Counted from the stretch's first letter, positions 48,474-60,323 are shown. The stretch: 64,000 bases of DNA from Sipunculus nudus (GCA_026874595.1 CM049319.1:13297601-13361600), one strand, 5' to 3'. Program-made: numbers and translations. Notes: generated from the sequence alone by a model not told the origin.

Positions 48474-48700
48474 GGCCTCTGTGGTCCAGCGGTGCAGCGC
48501 AGGCGTCAAAGCCGGGAGATCGTGAGTTTAATTATTAACCGAAGTGCGGTCAGACTTTTCACGGTCGGTCCTACCTTTAGGGTGAGCGCTCTACATGCAG
48601 GCTTTACGGGGAGGGAGTGACAAACAGTCATGTTTTACTCATAAACGATTACGCCTTTCGGGGGTTCCTTGATGTTATGAACCAGGTATGGAGAGGTGCT
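48474..48700 (+). mobile_element. tRNA-derived SINE, family 2
   Basis: A tRNA-like head (TGTGGTCCAGCGGTGCAGCG ... GATCGTGAGTTTAAT) is followed by TTTTCACGGTCG, TAGGGTGAGCGCTCTACATG, CAGGCTTTACGGGG, TGTTTTACTC and CGCCTTTCGGGGGTTCCTTG. The B-box is degraded. The overlapping frames at 48617-48852 are not genes. Confidence 0.6.
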
Positions 48701-50640
48701 ACATCCAGGGCCCGCAGGAGTGGTACAAAGAACCAGGTAAACGCATGGATCATCGAGTGTAAGCCCCTGTCCGAAACCAGAAAGGAATTTTGCAGCTGTA
48801 CATAGTACTTAATTATGCAAGCATAAAAAAATAGAATCGTGTACCGCCACAAAAAAAAACTTTAAGGGAAAACAAAAATAAAGACATTATTCAAAGCGTG
48901 TAGGGAGTTTCCAAAATAGTGACCTGATTCTCAGAGAGGATTCTGAAAAAAAATGAGGCCATAGATTTCAGTGATAAATGGTAATCCGGAAAGAATCAAT
49001 ACGGGTTTGGGCAATAGAAGGCTGGCAAGCGTCCTGGTGTAAAGATATCAAGTTACCCCCATTTCAGGTTACCCGCCCCCATCTCCCAGCAATCTGAAAT
49101 CGAGTTCAGTTTACTCTCGGGAGTTGCTACAGTTTGTTTCGCTAGTTACCAAGCGCTAAGTACACCACGGTTAAAGTTTACCCTATGGATCGGCTTTGTG
49201 TATTTACATGTAATGCTTCTTGTGTGATAGAAATTCTTTCTTAAATTCGTATATAGAAAAGTAGAAATATGATCTCTAAAGAATGCAGGCCTCCGCCATG
49301 TGGGTTGTCCATATTGTGGGATGCTCTCCAAAATATGTTTGCTTTCTTTTACTTAATGCATTCTCGTGTTTGCCATGCATACTCCCAGGTTTATTGATGC
49401 TGAAGTTCCCTTATTTGGTCCATACTTCCACATTCATTCGTGTATAAGTGACTGCACAATTGTGAATGTTCCTGGAAGTGGATCCACTTTAAAATCTAAT
49501 CGATTCTTAATTTGCCCACCTACACAAACAAACACACACACACACAAACGGGAATGAATGCATACCCTCCTGGCGGAGGCAATAAACTCACTATATATAT
49601 TATATATATTATATCTTTATTACTTCCCGGCTGTTCTAACTGGAAGATTCCAGGAGCCCGGTTGGAAAGAAGCAATGTGTCATTTTCCTTACAGTATGCG
49701 CCCATTCTTTCAGACATACTGATCACGCAACAGTAATTTTGGGCCCAGTGGATTATAACATCTGTATTAATAATAATTTATAGGATTTTTATGCTACATA
49801 AGGAATAAGTGCCCAAATATGATCTCGACAAAGCTGTCCAATGATCCGAAGGGTAATTTCCAACCGTACTTGTTGCCACATGCATACCATGGTCAAGCGA
49901 TACATACTGTAGCAATTTCGGGAGTCGCCTGAACTTGCCTGCAAGGTTACCGTCACACTGCTGAGATTACCCCCCCCCCCCCGGCTGATTTACCTAAATT
50001 ATTATCTTATGCTTTTAATTCACGATCAGGTAACCGAATAAAGCACGTACAAGATAAAAATGTAAAGCTAGAATCAAAATCTGAAAAAAAATCTTTAATC
50101 TTTATTCTAATTATAGTGTTATGCATATTGAAATTGCCATAATATCTATTACTCAAATTTCAAGGCCCTGTTTTTCATCTCAGTTCGCCCCTATTAGATA
50201 AAATAAGCCTTTCACTATTTTCATTCTACTTATTCTTTCCAAGACCGTGGTTCCGCGATCCTCTTTGGGTTGTATTCCACGAAAATTGAACAAGTCTTCA
50301 AGTGTTCAGACCAAAAGCACAACTGTCAATCAATTTCAACGAACAAATTGTAAGTAATACACTGTTCGCCCTGAGCAAGATGACATGTACCAGAAACGGG
50401 AAGGCTTATGTGAGTGGTTAGATTGCCATCAAGTCAATGCTAATCGCACCAGGCATCCGTGTGTAGAACAAGTGCATGCGCGCCATTTGATTGGGTCAAT
50501 TGCCCTATTCATTTTTAATGAAATAGATGCCAGAGAGGGTTGCGGGATCAAAGTATGTAAAGTGTAAGGTTGTCAGTTGATTTGAATCCACCGTGGGCGT
50601 ACTGGCAGAAATCACCTAAATTGAAACTGCAAACCGTAGG
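48701..50640. other. No gene seen; searched for a further CNBD2-like 3' exon without success
   Basis: Short (CA)n and poly-C tracts and fragments with a CCTCCGCC/GGCGGAGG word (about 49270, 49570). No minus-strand frame continues the CNBD2-like protein convincingly. Confidence 0.4.
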
Positions 50641-50644
50641 TTTT

Positions 50645-50696
50645 AAGTTGTGAATCCCTCCATTTGAAAAAAATTCCTATATCCGCCCCTGTTCAT
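50645..50696 (-). mobile_element. MITE family 'GCGGATCCAGG', short terminal fragment beside the last CNBD2-like exon
   Basis: On the minus strand it begins ACAGGGGCGGATATAGGAAT, the family terminus, then CAAATGGAGGGATTCACAAC. It starts 22 bp below the exon donor at 50718. Confidence 0.55.
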
Positions 50697-50717
50697 GTAT
50701 AGAATAAAAAAACTGAC

Positions 50718-50916
50718 CTTTTTTCTAGGAGTGAACTTTACCCCGGAACCAGAAGCTCGAGCAGTATAGGACGACCGGTAGCAGGGCCACCTTGCCCAGG
50801 CAGGAGTCTCCTTGGTGCTCGGCTTGTTACGTAATGAGTGAACGAGGTCGGCCTTGAACGTCTCCCAGCTTGTCTCTTGGAGATACTGATTGTACAGGGC
50901 ATGCACCGGTGGTATT
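50718..50916 (-). CDS. CNBD2-like gene, most 3' exon found (C-terminal region)
   Basis: The first base completes the Glu codon, giving I-P-L-E-I-P-P-V-H-A-L-Y-N-Q-Y-L-Q-E-T-S-W-E-T-F-K. A tryptophan- and basic-rich tail follows (A-R-W-P-C-Y-R-S-S-Y-T-A-R-A-S-G-S-G). Acceptor is ATGATTGTAG above 50916. Two donors keep phase 0: AAG|GTCAGT at 50718/50717 (used here) and GGG|GTAAAG at 50742/50741. If neither is used, the frame stays open through a transposon-like fragment to a TAA at 50643-50645. The intron before this exon is ~6.1 kb, the longest seen in the gene. No AATAAA was found close below, so a further 3' exon may exist that I could not identify. Confidence 0.8.
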
Positions 50917-51404
50917 CTACAATCATATATTGTCAATTATTCACGACTGACATTTACAAAGTAAAGCAAGTTTTTCTGCTCATGGCTATTCCACATTTCT
51001 CTTGTGATATTAGCGTAACAAAAAATTAACGAAAGCAAAATCTTTGGTAATGCTCTGTCGATCATATCGGGCTTTACTCGTAAACAAAGTCTTAAGAAAT
51101 ACCTTCAAGACAAGATAACGCATACATGTTTATGCATAGGAGATCATCTATAAGTTGTGTCTCAGTCCAATACAGCATTGCATGTTTCCCAGTTAAAATG
51201 CACTCTCATTATATGTATGGAACGTAATTTGTGATAACGGAGAGGTCAATGACGTTTGGTGGTACCGTCTATTGCAAAAGAACGAAGGTTACAATACAAT
51301 AAAAATAATATGTTAGCTTGATTTCTGGGTTTATTTGTACGGGACCAAGAAAAATCTAGAAGTCATTATGACAAAAGAGCGAATATCCGAAGGCCTATCA
51401 TATC

Positions 51405-51480
51405 AGGCACCGACTTGGTTTGGACTTGCGACTCTCAGCTTCATAGTCCAACTCCGTAACCACTATTAGCTACTTCTTAG
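51405..51480 (-). mobile_element. Degenerate tRNA-related sequence (SINE head or tRNA pseudogene)
   Basis: The minus strand reads GTAGCTAATAGTGGTTACGG, AGTTGGACTATGAAGCTGAG, AGTCGCAAGTCCAAACC: tRNA-like A region, anticodon arm and T arm, but the B-box lacks GTTCGA and the acceptor stem does not close. Confidence 0.45.
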
Positions 51481-52024
51481 TCTAAATAATACTTATGAAG
51501 CTTTTATACAGATCAGCACATAGAAGATGAATGTGTTCGCCAAGCAGGTGAGCCACTTGAGGATCGACTATGGAGTCTATGACCTTTGGAATTAGATCAA
51601 GGTCAAACATAAAAATCAGTCGCAAATCTGTGACCTGGGACTTATATTGTGACAAAATTTCAGCTCTTGAAAATTATATTGGAGATCTAGAACAAACAGA
51701 GAATGACAGAAGAAATAAAAAAATAATATAAAAAAATAATAAAAGGAATAAACGCATTAACTCCTTAAGCCTCCTCGTCTTACGGGCGAAGCTTAAATAT
51801 CTTAAGTTTAAAGGTCGCAGTTCGCAATTCATCTATGTAACAATAGAAACATGACGTTTCTTCATATTCATATGTATGGAGATAGAAATATCAAATTGAT
51901 TAAAATTTAAAAAAACACCAAAACACCTTCAAATATTTTGGCTGAGAATGACTTTATGGCTGATATTTTAATTTGAAGTGTGTACTCCTCTGTGTTATGT
52001 GTTTCTCATGGTTATTCCCTGTAT

Positions 52025-52663
52025 ACATTAACTGACTTCTTGTTACAGAAGAGCTGTAGAATTTTCTAGCATAAGTCGATAGACCTGTACAAAAGGTCAC
52101 TAAAAATGAAAAAGTTCACTTTCGTAAACTAAGTTGAGTGGCAAGGGGAAATAGAGTGATGTGTGTTGCATATTAGCATGGATGTCTGCAGCCGAAATGT
52201 GTATGTAGGTTGTGCCACCAACCACAACATCCAGAAAGCTGCCTAAGTTGTATACATATGCAAAATTTTAGGCAGATAAGTCAAACCACTACTTGTATAC
52301 GAGTGATTTTATTCCACAGCAGACAAACAGAAGGACACTGTGCAAAAATGGTGGCAGGTGGCGCCACCAATTTTGTGTATGATTGAGAGCTATGTGAGAT
52401 CTATGCATATGCAAAATTTCAGGGGGGGGGGGGTATATGTCAAACCAGTCCTGAGATATAAACCTGAATGTCTGCAGCGTAAACATAAATGTAGGTGGCG
52501 CCACCTGCCATAACATCGAAAAAGCTATCCAAAATGTTTAAACATGCAAAAATTTAGGCAGATATATCAAACTACTGCCGACATTAACTGACTTCTTGTA
52601 ACAGAAGTGCTGTAAAATTTTCTAGCATAAGTCGATAGACCTGTACAAAAGGTCACTAAAACT
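52025..52663 (+). repeat. Composite tandem repeat: 84-bp direct repeats enclosing three ~140-bp units
   Basis: ACATTAACTGACTTCTTGTT ... GACCTGTACAAAAGGTCACTAAAA occurs at 52025 and again at 52581 (offset 556) with few changes. Between them three units share GTCTGCAGC, GGTGGCGCCACC (or a decayed form), CATATGCAAAATTTTAGGCAG and TCAAACC(A)CT (anchors near 52260, 52411, 52545). Poly-G at 52423-52433. No coding. Confidence 0.75.
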
Positions 52664-52935
52664 AAGTTAGTTATTTTCCATACATACAAAGGTATATGAA
52701 ACTGTTTTTTTTCTCGAGAACACACCTTGAACTTATGCATAAATTCTATTTTTTTTTTACAACAGCCATCCTAGAAAATACCTCACGTTTATAATTAACA
52801 TGTTATCTACTAATATATGATAAATATATATTAAGATTTTAAAATGTCAGTTCCCTAATTTTTCCTTTTTAAATATGATTTAAAATCATCTTATGGAAAA
52901 GTTGAAAGACGATTTGTAAGATAACATACTAACAA

Positions 52936-52936
<1 letters not shown>

Positions 52937-52983
<47 letters not shown>

Positions 52984-52990
52984 TATATTA
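52937..52990. repeat. (TA)n-rich tract
   Basis: TATATAAATATATATA with two interruptions. Confidence 0.95.
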
Positions 52991-52999
52991 GTTACCCCC

Positions 53000-55298
53000 A
53001 AAAAACTATGTTGGTGACATTGTTGAAAATGATTTAACAAAAATTAAGAAAAACACGACCTGTGCTTTTTTTTATCATAGTACAGGACTGGACGACAGAT
53101 TTATCACAGATCTCGTCTCCTATATGCCATGTAAAATGTATTGAAAAAGTGGCACATAAAAATGTAGATAAAAACGTCCGTAAATGTAAAAAAAGATTGC
53201 ACCTGAAAAGATTGCTTAGTAACAAGTTGGCGCAAAAAAGACAGACAATGACAATATCGCATTTTATTTGAGGTTTACAGTTTCTATGTACAGCTCTCTC
53301 GTATCCAGTATTAAATCTTCGGAGAACCATGTGTCTTTTGTGCCTATGCTATCCGGGCCATCGGTAACAGGCGGAGCCATGCTAACATGATACACAGGCC
53401 TTCAGAAATAAACTTCGTCTTCAGTTATCAAAAATCGACGTTTGGGGTGACAGGCTGTCGCTATATCAGGCGGTGCATGTGCTATTTTTTCGCCTAAATA
53501 CACAATTTCCTGCAAAACTAAAGAAGGATTTCAATAAAAGTGTATATATTTTATGTATATAGATTCTTATTTATTTTTATATTTGTTGTTATGTCTGTTT
53601 CGAAACATATTTAACAATCTGGAAACCATGAAATTCTTGTTGAAACGTTTTTTTTTATCGTTTTATGTATGGTTGGGAATCAGCAAAACTGCTATGTAAA
53701 TGTCTCTCTTCTTTGGAGAGTTTCTTCTTGAAAGAGAACGGGCTGATTTTATCACCAATACAATATGTTTATCAGTGTTCTCAGTTAATAAAGAAGTCGA
53801 GCCGCTGGTGGAGGTAAGCGCTCGTTTAGTGCTCTGCGTTACAGACCATTATACGTGACACCCACGGAAGTGTTTATGCAGAATAAAAACAGCCCCATCA
53901 CGACGGAATTCTGTTACTTTTTGGTAATCAAATATCCTCTGTTTACTATCAGCCAAACTAAAAAAATGACTGTCATGTATTACTTACAGCTGAGGAAGAC
54001 GGCTATTATATGGTCACAACACAAACATTTGTATTAACAGTCTCTAAGATTTCCAAGCACCGCTCTGCTCACATGACCTCAACAATTGTGCTATATTTAG
54101 CCTTCCCATTCTCCTTTTCGAGTTACCTCTATATAAACAACCAAAAAATTAAAGTAACAGCCTGTCTCTCTGAAAACATTTTACAAAGTGGTACCCACAT
54201 TTGTTACAACCGCTTTTGATGTGATAATAATATGTATTATTCAGGTTATGTAAATACCACAGATCGTATTTTCATGAAACTCAACTTTCGCGCATTTGCA
54301 AACTCCGACTTTTCGAGAGAATCTTGTTTTCGCAAATAGCCTGCCGTGTATTTTTTCTATTTATACTTAAAAAGGACACATTTATGGTGACAAGAGCCAA
54401 AACTGGTTAGCAATTAACGACTTGGAGGGAACAAGTATATCTAAGTATTTGCGATCGCCGAACGATTACCGAATCCTCTCCCAACGGTTTCATTTCGGGA
54501 GTCTACGACTCTCTTTAGAGTGCATTCCGTCTTGTTACGGGGACCGCACTGTAAGGCTCTTTTTTGACAACGCCTCATTGACTAACAAGTACGCTGTCAC
54601 TTAACGTTAATCAGACCAATCGTTAGCTTTTTAGTTTACTTTCTAACAACAGTTACCATTTGCGAAAAAAATCCATTGTAACTCAGGATAATGGTAAATC
54701 TACCTGCAAATTTGTTGAATTTCTACCCACATGAATACAATTTTGGCTCCCATTAAATACTGGACGACAGCCAAATTGTACGCGACACAACTGATGTCTC
54801 TTTACTATACATATGTATTTTCACTTTGGGTTGTGAGTTCACAAGTTTGTGTTAATTCATCACTCTAGTCTAACGTTAAGATTATCGTCTGTTTACACCG
54901 ATATCCATGCAACAGAATTGATGGCCGTTGCAGTGGATTCCCCCATATGGCTTGGGTCACGACTCGGGTATTGTTAACAATCCATTATAAAGGTCAACTA
55001 AGTCATGTATTCACTGCCACTCCCAACGACCGCAAATGATCGATAATAGGGAATCGGCTATATGGTGTTTAAGACCCTGTCAAGCTCAAAAATGAAATAT
55101 CAAGTGCACATTTGTCTCCTTTGACTATTACTCTGGTCAAAGTAACCGTATTGGAAATACAATGCAAACACGGGCAAAAGAAAGGGGAGAGAGGATGGTC
55201 TAACCCTGGTCCCAACAAAATTATCCAAAATATTAATTGATATGGAAATAAACTCTTCAACCCTTATAATTAAACCCTACCTCCCTCCCGTGGGAGTC
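53000..55298. other. Intron of the CNBD2-like gene, no exon recognised
   Basis: Part of the ~6.1-kb intron between exons 57013-57170 and 50718-50916. Frames such as 53034-53330 and 54422-54604 have no conserved features. Confidence 0.5.
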
Positions 55299-55773
55299 TT
55301 AAAGGTGCCCATTCACCTACCTTTTGAAAAATGAATTTATGTGATTTCTGGCTGGCTTCCTCTGTGTATATATTAATGTTCTAAGGGTAAATTTGGCTGT
55401 GAAAAATTCTTATAAAGCCTTAGCTAAGGTTGTATGAACTTCTTTATCAACAACATGTTTGTTAACACAGTAATGTTGACAAACGGAGAACATGTTACCT
55501 AAGATTGTAAACTGCATATATGCGGGGGTACAAAGGTCACTTGTTTCAAAACGCCATTTGAAAGCCTTTGGCTTATCTTACTTGCTGTCAGATGTCCTTG
55601 TTGAATTTGTTTTGATTATTTTCGAGGGCCCCAACATATTTTAAACACATTGACATAAACAAAACAAGCAGCCTGTGTGCGGTGATATCCACGTTTTCTG
55701 GCCTATTATTTTAATGGCTCTCAGGGAATAGGTTTAGTTTATAAAGGTCAGTCAGGTGATTCGGCCCCTTTAA
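55299..55773 (+). mobile_element. MITE family 'TTAAAGG', best-preserved copy
   Basis: About 475 bp bounded by TTAAAGGTGCCCATTCACCT (55299-55318) and an inverted copy at 55754-55773 matching 17 of 20 bases; TTAA sits at both tips. No coding frame. Interior landmarks are ATTTCTGGCTGGCTTCCTCTG, TGTTGACAAACGGAGAACAT, TTGAATTTGTTTTGATTATT and ACGTTTTCTGGCCTATT. Diverged copies lie at 1245-1500, 12060-12403 and (inverted) 45158-45624. The TTAA tips are compatible with a piggyBac-type non-autonomous element, which is an inference. Confidence 0.75.
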
Positions 55774-57012
55774 TATTCGGCTTAATGTCTTTGTGTTTGC
55801 TGATTCAACGAAAGCAGAGTGGCGGGGATTGATCATGTTCAAAGATAAAAATATCAAGTTTTAACATATATGAACTTACCCATATTCAGAAAAACATATT
55901 CTAGCATTGTGTATGATTTCTTCACGGAGGACAACTTAAGCAAAGTATGCAATTTCCGCAAGCATGTGCTTTTGTGCGTGTTCCCTTGTGAATTTTGGAT
56001 AAATAACATGTGCGCGGTTTTTATGATTCTACAGTACATTGGTTATTTATAATTCACACTATAATCAATAATGTTTTAATACACTGGGGGTTCCAGCTTC
56101 AATGAATATTGCGTCCCATGTGAGGGGAAAATGTGTTTTCACACTATAACAACAGAAAAATATGCTTTAACACGAGACCATAAGGCTGAACATGTAACAT
56201 CTAATTATGATATATGCTGAGAGATTAATCTGCACAGGCTTGTGGGCATAGGCCATAAGCCCACAATACATTGGTAAACTCGGCCATTCGTACTTTCGGT
56301 ATCGAACAGGACTTAATTTCACCGAGGACTGAGGGGTACGGTCTGTGTGATAAACACCTGCACATTTTCCGGTGCATATAAGCCAGTTCTGGCTGGCCTA
56401 GGTTAACACCTGAGATACTGTGGCTCTCAGTGGATTATGAGCGGAGAAGAAGACATCAGACTGGTTCCCTACACAAAGGTTCTTCTTTTCGTCGCTTCCT
56501 CGTAATTCATATGTACGCGTAAAGACCGTAAAGACAGTCAAAAGATAACGAAACCGCGGCATCTCCAAAAAGCTCATTGAAATATTGCACCAAATTATAT
56601 ACACAACTTGAAATCTTATTTATGTTTTTTAGATCTGTTTGTATTTTCTAACGACTTCCATTTGACATTGTGACACTTTTTTATACTTTTCAACTTTTGT
56701 GATTTTAACCAACGCACTGAAGAGATACTGCACCAACATGTAGGAGTTTTCAGACAAATAAAATACTGATTATCACGTTAAAACTGTTAGTTAGCGTGAT
56801 GTTATTCATTTTATATCACAAACCCAGTAATACGGTTGTAACGCAATAAACCGAAGAAAATGTCCGGTTTTTCTTTGGGAATTTACCGCCCTGATAAAGC
56901 CAAAAATAGCTAGAATAACCGGCACAGAATGCAATATAATATTTTAGTAATACTTCAGTTATGTGTCTGCAGGCGTAATTAAATAAAATAATATTGCAAT
57001 AAATAGACTTAC

Positions 57013-57170
57013 TCAAGTGGGATGTATTGAAAACGTAGGTATTCCTCCAGGTGTCCGCGGGGTGCCATTTCATTCACCATGGCAACGGACATGCGCAGAA
57101 CTTCGGTGCCCTGACTGAGCATTATGACCCTTGCTAACCTTGACTTCAAAGGGGTCAAGACCCTGAGATC
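57013..57170 (-). CDS. CNBD2-like gene, exon closing the second fold and C-helix
   Basis: Reading starts D-L-R-V-L-T-P-L-K-S-R and runs through I-M-L-S-Q-G-T-E-V-L-R-M-S-V-A-M-V-N-E-M-A-P-R-G to Y-L-R-F-Q-Y-I-P-L. The S-Q-G-T-E-V-L-R-M pattern resembles the last beta strand of CNBD2-type second domains, followed by a helical segment. Acceptor is GTTTTTCAG above 57170 (phase 0, matching the previous donor). Donor is TTGA|GTAAGT at 57013/57012; the leftover GA is completed to GAA (Glu) by the next exon. Length 158 nt. The mapped frame is open over its full length, and the phase match on both sides is independent support. Confidence 0.85.
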
Positions 57171-57210
57171 CTGAAAAACGAACAAATATGGTACACTTGC
57201 GTGTTCCGTG

Positions 57211-57212
<2 letters not shown>

Positions 57213-57257
<45 letters not shown>
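57213..57257. repeat. (TA)n microsatellite
   Basis: Uninterrupted TA repeat of ~45 bp, immediately left of the hairpin at 57271. Confidence 0.95.
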
Positions 57258-57261
<4 letters not shown>

Positions 57262-57270
57262 AGGTTTAGA

Positions 57271-57331
57271 GCAAGAATGACGTCTTTTAGATAAACTTAT
57301 TTAAAGTCTATCTAAAAGGCGTAACTCTTGC
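57271..57331. repeat. Long hairpin (28-bp arms, 5-nt loop) in CNBD2-like intron
   Basis: Arms 57271-57298 and 57304-57331 pair at 24 of 28 positions plus one G:U, around the loop ATTTA. It lies 101 bp upstream of the acceptor at 57170 and next to a (TA)n tract. The tiny loop favours a foldback transposon relic over a canonical pre-miRNA. Confidence 0.8.
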
Positions 57332-60125
57332 TATTTACTTTCATTTCAACTACAAACTAACACGGCTATAACAGTAATTATATATATATAACATAATATA
57401 TATAACACTTAAAAAATAAATAAATTGTAGTTGGTTAATTTTTACATTTATTTTGCTGGATAGTTTTTTAATTCTATTAAAAGACATTGAGAGACATCAG
57501 AATCAAAATCGTCTAAAGAAAATACGACTGAACGGAAGCAATGTGATTCTAGAATAATCGGGCCAACAGAACAACAGATAAATTTTTCTTAAGTTTTTTA
57601 GTGATTCCTGGGTATTCATATTTGTAATTGCTATATAGTTTATTAGTTAAGGTTTTCATTTTTTACGCTGTGAAGTCAGTGTCTTATTTTTGGGCATTAC
57701 TGATTCTGAGCCCTGAACCGAAAATCTTTGGCATATATTTGTAGTAGGTTCAGACGTGTGACCCTACCTGGAGGTCAAATATTTTTTACTCTTCGATGCC
57801 CAGAGGGGCTAAATATTGGATATTTATTTTCAGTTCTTAAGATTTCCAAATCTTCTCTGTAGTAACTGTTCAGAAATTTGTAAAAAAAATAAAGAAAAAA
57901 AAAAAGGGAGCAAGATACTGCATGTAATGTTAGTTTTAGGAGTGTCTATATTTTCCCGAAATCTTAAATAATTCCGAACAATAAAGATTATGCGGGGCCT
58001 GTAAATTACTGCACGGTCGCCCTTAATATCAGACATGGTAGCTGCACAACTACATGTATTTTAAGGTAAACCGTCATAATGAAAAGGCTATCAGGCCTGG
58101 TATGTGATACTTTTCTCCCCATCCCTCTACATGCTTTTAAACCTCTGCTAATTTGAAGTGCGCACATTTAGTAATTAGCACTTTGTGTATCGACCTATGC
58201 AAAGACACTCGGACGACTCCCCAATCCTGTCTTTTATTCTGGTAATATATTTTTATAAATTTTATTAATATTATATGGATTATACAACTAGTTATTATAA
58301 CTAATACGTGGCACTTTCCATGGTTCGAATGGTGGCATTTTGTTTTCTCTGGAAGTTGAGAAAACCGGAGAACCCGGGAAAAACCATCAGCCTTGGACGA
58401 GTAACTACAACCCTCTCTCATAGCAACGCCGGAGATCGAATCCGGGTCGCCAGCTGGTAATTTATTCACTTTAAATTTTAATTTTTTACAAACTTTAATT
58501 TTAACACTTATCTTCCTGGAATAACTCTTAACCCAGAAAAAAATACAAAAATCTATGTACTATGTCTATACACCTGATCACGACCAGATAATCTTACACT
58601 GGAAGGAATATATTAAAACTAAGGAATTCCGGCTTATCAGGAATGATACATTGGACAAATCAGAACCAGAGATAGACCGATATATCGATTTACCACTGTC
58701 TGCGTATAATCAGTATACTGGTGACCACAAAATCATGGCCGAAAAAAAACTTTGTAAAACATGGCAGACATGTTGCAAAAAAAAAGAAAATTAATCTTAA
58801 ATATTCTGGGCACTTTTTCAGTATTTAGTTTGAAGTATGTTCAGACATCTTTTTTATCTGCTTTTAAAATTTAACATATATCAAACTGAATACTGAAAAC
58901 ATGTTTAATGTCACAATGGTTTTAAGGCCAAACATTTTTTTTTATCTGCTCTTAAAATTTGTCTCCAAACCATTAATAAAGTAATCCCTTTCTGTTTCTC
59001 TGGGCGACGGTTTCTCAACTTGTTTTCGTGCATGGTCTTAAAGTAATCATAGGTATGTTATCTTGTTTAATTAATTAAATTAAATTAATTAAATTTAACT
59101 ATCAACGAGTATCAATCAAAACTAGATTACAAACGATATAAAGTTTTCTTTGCAAACCAAAATCAGCAGATGGCTGCCATTAAATAAAAAAGGTATATAT
59201 CATGAGCCATGAGAAAATCATGAGATCGACTAATGCACACAAAGGACATATTTGTAATGTTTAAAAGTTAAAAAAAGTTAACCGTTTGATAACTGGATTT
59301 AAAAGAGCCAGTACTGCGACTTCTTTGTTAATACAAGAGGATGCACTTGACTATGCGTTCATACGAAGGTGTAACTAATACGTCGTGCGGTAATGAAAAG
59401 CTATAGTTATATACATAGTGACAGCGCCAGAAACCGTACAATAGATCACCAAGCTATCATTCAGACACTTGGGTGGTAGCTTGAGGTATAAACTTCATTT
59501 CATTCATAAGAAATCATAAGAACATTTTCTCTATGTCACTAATTAAACTGTTATTTCCTGAATATATACCCAATTATTTTCATATGGTGATGAATAAGGA
59601 AATAGTCATTCTTTGCTTGACATGATGGATAAGTACATATGTAACATTTATCTTTCTGTTTTGTTACCAGCACCACTTAATTCATCCGTGCTCTCGTTTT
59701 TCAGCACTGAAAACTCCTTTTTCCAACTGGAGATGTACTTAAGAATATTAGGGCGTTTCAAAGTTTATTTTCTTGTGGACAATTTGTTAAATGCAAAACT
59801 TAAAACAGGCAAAGATATACAGTAATGGGTAATGCACTTAAAATTTATAATATCACTGAAATTCATATACTTTACTATATATTACTGGATATTGCGAAAA
59901 AATAATTCATACTTTGAAGGGTTGTAGCGGATTAGACAACCCTCTTACCCCCACCCGGCCTTAATTAGATTGCAAATATGACTGCATTCCAAATCAAATA
60001 AACCAATTTGATAAACCCAGAATCATATAAAATCATTCTGGTTAAACATATCCTCAGGTTAAATATATATATATAAGAAACCTGTGTAATAAGAAAAACC
60101 AATTGGACTGGAAAAAAAGTTGTCT
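57332..60125. other. Intron of the CNBD2-like gene, no exon recognised
   Basis: Contains one SINE. The plus-strand frame 58555-58794 is hydrophilic and open for 79 codons but has no splice or family support. Confidence 0.5.
58305..58460 (-). mobile_element. tRNA-derived SINE, family 1
   Basis: On the minus strand: a B-box-like GATTCGATCTCC, then CTATGAGAGAGGGTTGTAGT, CGTCCAAGGC and GGTTTTTCCCGGGTTCTCC. The order (tRNA-like head, GAGAGGGTTGT, CGTCCAA, GGTTTT-CTCC) is shared with the copies at 16590 and 26320. SINEs of this build are widespread in molluscs (from memory). Confidence 0.65.
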
Positions 60126-60268
60126 TGATTAACAGGCAGACCTATCAGACCGGTCAGTTACAACCGATGTGATTGCTTTCGATTCACTAGTGTGGTCTAA
60201 AAAAAGATGGTCCTTATAAACAGTATAACTTATTAGACTGTAGGTCTTCAACACAGGGTCCACTGTAT
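60126..60268 (-). mobile_element. Tigger/pogo-like MITE fragment
   Basis: Read on the minus strand from 60268 it begins TACAGTGGACCCTGTG and continues with the ACCTA..GACC spacing of pogo/Tigger-type short elements; the end near 60126 is degraded. It shares its terminus with the copies at 15942 and 29158. Confidence 0.5.
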
Positions 60269-60323
60269 ATGCACATCGTTTGCTTGTGGAAATTAATTTA
60301 CTGCTGCTGTTGGGTACACTTAC

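Noticed and set aside
50738-50926. Alternative minus frame of 62 codons (P-G-Q-G-G-P-A-T-G type)
   Set aside because: Out-of-frame shadow of the CNBD2-like exon; phase does not match the upstream donor.
56398-56604. 68-codon minus frame inside the large CNBD2-like intron, considered as a missing exon
   Set aside because: The flanking exons already join in phase through the GA|A codon, and the frame has no CNBD2-like features.
58555-58794. 79-codon plus frame, hydrophilic
   Set aside because: Within an intron of the minus-strand gene; no homology recognised, no splice or polyadenylation support.
60129-60323. Continuation of the 164-codon minus frame past the CNBD2-like exon
   Set aside because: An ideal GTAAGT donor at 60323 ends the exon; the rest reads into a Tigger-like fragment and does not match the family.
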